NCBI RefSeq assembly: GCF_011420305.2
Contig: NZ_CP061769.1
Coordinates: 1,289,001 to 1,353,000, forward strand
Direction: 5' to 3'
Length of the DNA: 64,000 bases
DNA from: Nocardioides ochotonae
GTDB lineage: Bacteria > Actinomycetota > Actinomycetes > Propionibacteriales > Nocardioidaceae
The notes beneath the pieces were generated by a model that was given only the letters and a program-made list of their open reading frames with translations, had not been told where the DNA came from and ran no database searches. How positions within the stretch are numbered: the first letter of the stretch is position 1; each line of letters begins with the position of its first letter. Below are positions 63,667 to 64,000 of this stretch, one piece after another. The translations under genes and the position numbers were made by a program.

Positions 63667-64000
63667 GTGGCTGACGCCAACACGACGACCGGCCCGCAGG
63701 CGACTGCGGGCCGGTCGTCCGGTTCCCGGGGCATTTCGCCCACGATCGTGTCCGGCGCCGAGCAGGAGCCGGGCACCACGATCACTGTCCAGACGGTCAC
63801 CGACGCCTCCGGCCAGGTGACCTCCGAGATCCGCCGTACCGTCCTTCCGGGCGGGCTGCGGGTGATCAGCGAGCGCCTCGCCGGGGTGCGCTCCGCCAGC
63901 GTCGGCGTGTGGGTCGGGGTGGGCTCGCGCGACGAGACCGCCACCCTCCACGGCTGCTCGCACTTCCTCGAGCACCTGCTCTTCAAGGGCACCGGCAGCC
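63667..64000 (+). CDS. M16-family zinc peptidase (PepR/PqqL-like), 3' truncated by window end
   Basis: From GTG at 63667 the frame stays open to the window end (111 residues). RRTVLPGGLRVISERLAGVRSASVGVWVGVGSRDE (in parts) followed by HGCSHFLEHLLFKGT is the M16 N-terminal domain. The inverted Zn motif HxxEH is visible as HFLEH. The peptidase behind pnp is conserved in actinobacteria. The start is uncertain: the first ~40 residues are low-complexity and span a strong hairpin, so GTG at 63748 or another later codon may be correct. Confidence 0.88.
   Translation, partial: MADANTTTGPQATAGRSSGSRGISPTIVSGAEQEPGTTITVQTVTDASGQVTSEIRRTVLPGGLRVISERLAGVRSASVGVWVGVGSRDETATLHGCSHFLEHLLFKGTGS
63684..63719 (+). 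terminator. terminator-like hairpin after pnp
   Basis: A perfect 16-bp stem (63684-63699 with 63704-63719) is capped by GCGA, a GNRA tetraloop like that after khpA. It begins 25 bases after the pnp stop. It lies inside the first codons of the following gene if that gene starts at GTG 63667, so either the hairpin acts as an attenuator or the peptidase starts later. Confidence 0.6.

Overview
This window is chromosomal DNA from a high-GC actinobacterium, most likely a Nocardioides-like member of the Nocardioidaceae. That assignment is an inference. It rests on the very high GC content, frequent GTG/TTG starts, TANNNT -10 boxes 6-7 nt before start codons (leaderless transcripts), a perfect actinobacterial LexA box ahead of a DUF222-HNH gene, the small protein DUF2469 behind rnhB, and the order of the translation genes. 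No rRNA, tRNA, CRISPR array or insertion sequence was seen.

Layout. (1) 1-662: 3' end of an amidohydrolase gene. (2) 0.9-17.6 kb: a long housekeeping block on the + strand: rpsP-khpA-rimM-trmD, rplS, lepB-rnhB-DUF2469, yraN-comM-dprA, xerC, rpsB-tsf, pyrH-frr-cdsA, a histidine phosphatase, a small membrane protein and rlmN. One M23 peptidase gene is on the - strand. TrmD carries a C-terminal GNAT acetyltransferase domain. (3) 17.6-35.5 kb: an accessory stretch between rlmN and dxr, which are often close together in actinobacteria. It holds a LOG-family protein, an arginine/ornithine antiporter with arginine deiminase, a RIO-type kinase, a tandem rhodanese, a secreted M1 peptidase, RecQ, an orphan protein, an SOS-boxed DUF222-HNH protein, an OLD-like AAA ATPase with a probable Toprim nuclease domain, a four-helix membrane protein, a membrane-anchored HIRAN protein, decayed copies of two neighbouring genes, and a SnoaL/amidohydrolase pair. 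The 28.7-33.3 kb part has visibly lower GC and looks like a small, decaying defence-type island. (4) 35.6-45.4 kb: dxr-rseP-ispG, a GNAT, an exported beta-propeller-like protein, proS, a CoA transferase and a HAD protein. (5) 45.6-54.2 kb: a lipoprotein/ferritin-like pair, then rimP-nusA-ylxR-infB-rbfA-truB-ribF. (6) 54.2-60.6 kb: a membrane protein, a Tat-exported molybdopterin oxidoreductase, a two-component system and an MMPL transporter. (7) 60.8-64.0 kb: rpsO, pnp and the start of an M16 peptidase.

The core genes jointly build and mature ribosomes and tRNA (S16, L19, S2, S15, RimM, RimP, RbfA, TrmD, TruB, RlmN), drive translation (IF-2, EF-Ts, RRF, ProRS), feed isoprenoid and phospholipid synthesis (Dxr, IspG, CdsA), and handle protein export and membrane proteolysis (LepB, RseP). 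Strong GC-rich hairpins separate most transcription units. The least explained material is the 28.7-33.3 kb island and the structured leaders of rpsB and pnp.
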